Source: Chryseobacterium echinoideorum (GTDB lineage: Bacteria; Bacteroidota; Bacteroidia; Flavobacteriales; Weeksellaceae). Taken from it: a DNA stretch of 64,000 bases. The stretch is from NCBI RefSeq assembly GCF_007474535.1, contig NZ_VKNW01000013.1, forward strand, positions 25,495 to 89,494, in the 5' to 3' direction. The first letter of the stretch is position 1. Each line of letters begins with the position of its first letter. Under the pieces are notes generated by a model, which saw nothing but the letters and a program-made list of their open reading frames with translations, was not told the origin of the DNA and made no database searches. The position numbers and the translations under genes are program-made. This document shows positions 63,160-64,000 of this stretch, one piece after another.

Positions 63160-63564
63160 ATGAAAAATTATCTTACCATTCCGTTAGCGCTTACTATATT
63201 GTTTCTTTCATCTTGTAATAAAGAAAATAAAGTAGAATCTGAGTTAAAAGAAGCAGCTGCCAGTATGAATAAAATAACACCACAATTATTAAACGAAGGA
63301 GTGAGATTAGACAGTGTATCGGTACACAATCATACAACACTTCAGTACAATTATACCTTAACAAATGATATTAAAGAAGAGCTTACACCTGATGAAATTA
63401 ATGATTATAAAATAACAGCAAAGGAAGAAGCTTTAAAAAGTATAAAAAAATCACCAGATATGAAGAATTTTCGGGACAATGAAGTTACATTAAAATATAT
63501 GTATTATGATAAAAATGGAAAATCAACAACAGATTTTTCAGTAACACCATCAGAATATAAATAG
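63160..63564 (+). CDS. small lipoprotein of unknown function
   Basis: A 134-aa protein with lipobox LSSC (Cys 19) followed by NKENKVESE. The mature part is charged and alpha/beta (MNKITPQLLNEGVRLDSVSV, VTLKYMYYDKNGKSTTDFSV). No family recognised with certainty. It is followed by its own terminator. Confidence 0.75.
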   Translation: MKNYLTIPLALTILFLSSCNKENKVESELKEAAASMNKITPQLLNEGVRLDSVSVHNHTTLQYNYTLTNDIKEELTPDEINDYKITAKEEALKSIKKSPDMKNFRDNEVTLKYMYYDKNGKSTTDFSVTPSEYK

Positions 63565-63587
63565 CTTTAAATATGATAGTCATTCAT

Positions 63588-63618
63588 AAAAACCGCTTTA
63601 TTGTAAAGCGGTTTTTTT
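63588..63618 (+). terminator. terminator after the small lipoprotein gene
   Basis: AAAAACCGCTTTA / TAAAGCGGTTTTT, a perfect 13-bp stem with a 3-nt loop and a T run. Confidence 0.85.
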
Positions 63619-63632
63619 GTTATTCTAATTTA

Positions 63633-63677
63633 GATGAGTTCTGATTTGATGAGTTTTGAATTGATGAAGAGTTGGAG
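63633..63677. repeat. three degenerate 15-bp direct repeats
   Basis: GATGAGTTCTGATTT, GATGAGTTTTGAATT and GATGAAGAGTTGGAG start exactly 15 bp apart (63633, 63648, 63663) between the lipoprotein terminator and the rRNA terminator. Confidence 0.45.
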
Positions 63678-63713
63678 TATTTTTTGAATGAGGAGCCAAA
63701 AAAGTAAGGGCAT

Positions 63714-63745
63714 AAAAAAACCTCATACATTATTGTATGAGGTTT
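63714..63745 (-). terminator. terminator of the rRNA operon
   Basis: AAACCTCATACA / TGTATGAGGTTT, a perfect 12-bp stem with a 4-nt loop; on the minus strand it is followed by a run of T. It lies 10 bp beyond the 5S rRNA 3' end. Confidence 0.85.
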
Positions 63746-63754
63746 GTAAAAAAA

Positions 63755-63862
<108 letters not shown>

Positions 63863-63869
63863 AGGTTGT

Positions 63870-63925
63870 ATATAGCTGTAGGCAGTAGGCTATAAGCTTA
63901 AGGCTTACAGCATAAAGCATACTGC
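63870..63925. repeat. eight heptads in the 23S-5S spacer
   Basis: On plus, eight consecutive 7-nt units all end in GC: ATATAGC, TGTAGGC, AGTAGGC, TATAAGC, TTAAGGC, TTACAGC, ATAAAGC, ATACTGC. The array is self-complementary around its centre (TATAAGC TTAAGGC TTACAGC), so the rRNA precursor could form a hairpin here. Confidence 0.75.
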
Positions 63926-64000
63926 TTTTTATCGGTAAATTTCATCACAAAGGCAAAACCAGTTCTGCACTTATAAGGCTTGGTATTGTAACCAATAGGC

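Noticed and set aside
63926..64000. Possible 3' end of 23S rRNA at the right edge
   Set aside because: The last bases do not show the conserved 23S 3' end clearly; they look like 23S-5S spacer, so no 23S feature is called.

Overview
The window looks like a piece of chromosome from a Flavobacteriia bacterium close to Chryseobacterium (Weeksellaceae). The DNA is AT-rich. Several genes carry the Bacteroidetes housekeeping promoter (TTG, 19-nt spacer, TAnnTTTG), and purine-rich Shine-Dalgarno sites are almost absent. The gene content fits as well: GLPGLI proteins, DUF4252/GIN proteins, a GlmU-like hexapeptide protein, a Bacteroidetes-type LptD, and a tRNA hydroxylase with an extra C-terminal domain. 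Genus placement is an inference from gene content.

Layout. 1-5.1 kb: 5' end of enolase, a repeat protein of unknown function, a four-gene minus-strand signalling operon (LuxR-type response regulator, unknown protein, multi-pass membrane protein, histidine kinase) and a small lipoprotein. 5.2-19.1 kb: the S10-spc-alpha ribosomal cluster on the minus strand, transcribed from rplC to rplQ, with secY, infA, rpmJ and rpoA. It is tightly packed, and its four long spacers each hold an inverted-repeat element. 19.1-26.0 kb: a block of seven non-ribosomal genes lying between rplC and rpsJ, so that the usual str-S10 continuity is broken. 26.0-29.4 kb: the str operon (rpsL-rpsG-fusA-rpsJ). Both ribosomal operons have near-identical promoters.

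29.5-48.5 kb is ordinary chromosome: a GT-C-like membrane protein, Dps, nicotinate phosphoribosyltransferase, a YciI-like lipoprotein, a DUF5995-like protein, an SGNH esterase, RmuC, a SpoU methyltransferase, 5-formyl-THF cyclo-ligase, TrhO, HtrA/Deg protease, RidA, LptD and an amidase. A tRNA-Glu gene and a structured GC-rich element follow at 48.5-48.9 kb. 48.9-64 kb: an Omp85-family barrel protein, an SDR enzyme, a Uma2-type nuclease, AroA, a MazG-like enzyme, a surface lipoprotein, L31, the GlmU-like protein, an ECF sigma cassette (sigma, putative anti-sigma, DUF4252-GIN, DUF4252), IMP dehydrogenase, a DUF4407 membrane protein, a lipoprotein, and finally a 5S rRNA gene on the minus strand. 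The 5S gene is the tail of an rRNA operon entering from the right edge.

The signals least explained by known features are short-period (7- or 8-nt phased) palindromic arrays in spacers at 10.4, 15.2, 55.8 and 63.9 kb; the split of the str and S10 operons, with a duplicated 30-bp terminator inside the inserted block; an in-frame stop in the signal-peptide region of a GLPGLI gene; and a 9-codon open frame with a strong Shine-Dalgarno in the S10 leader.
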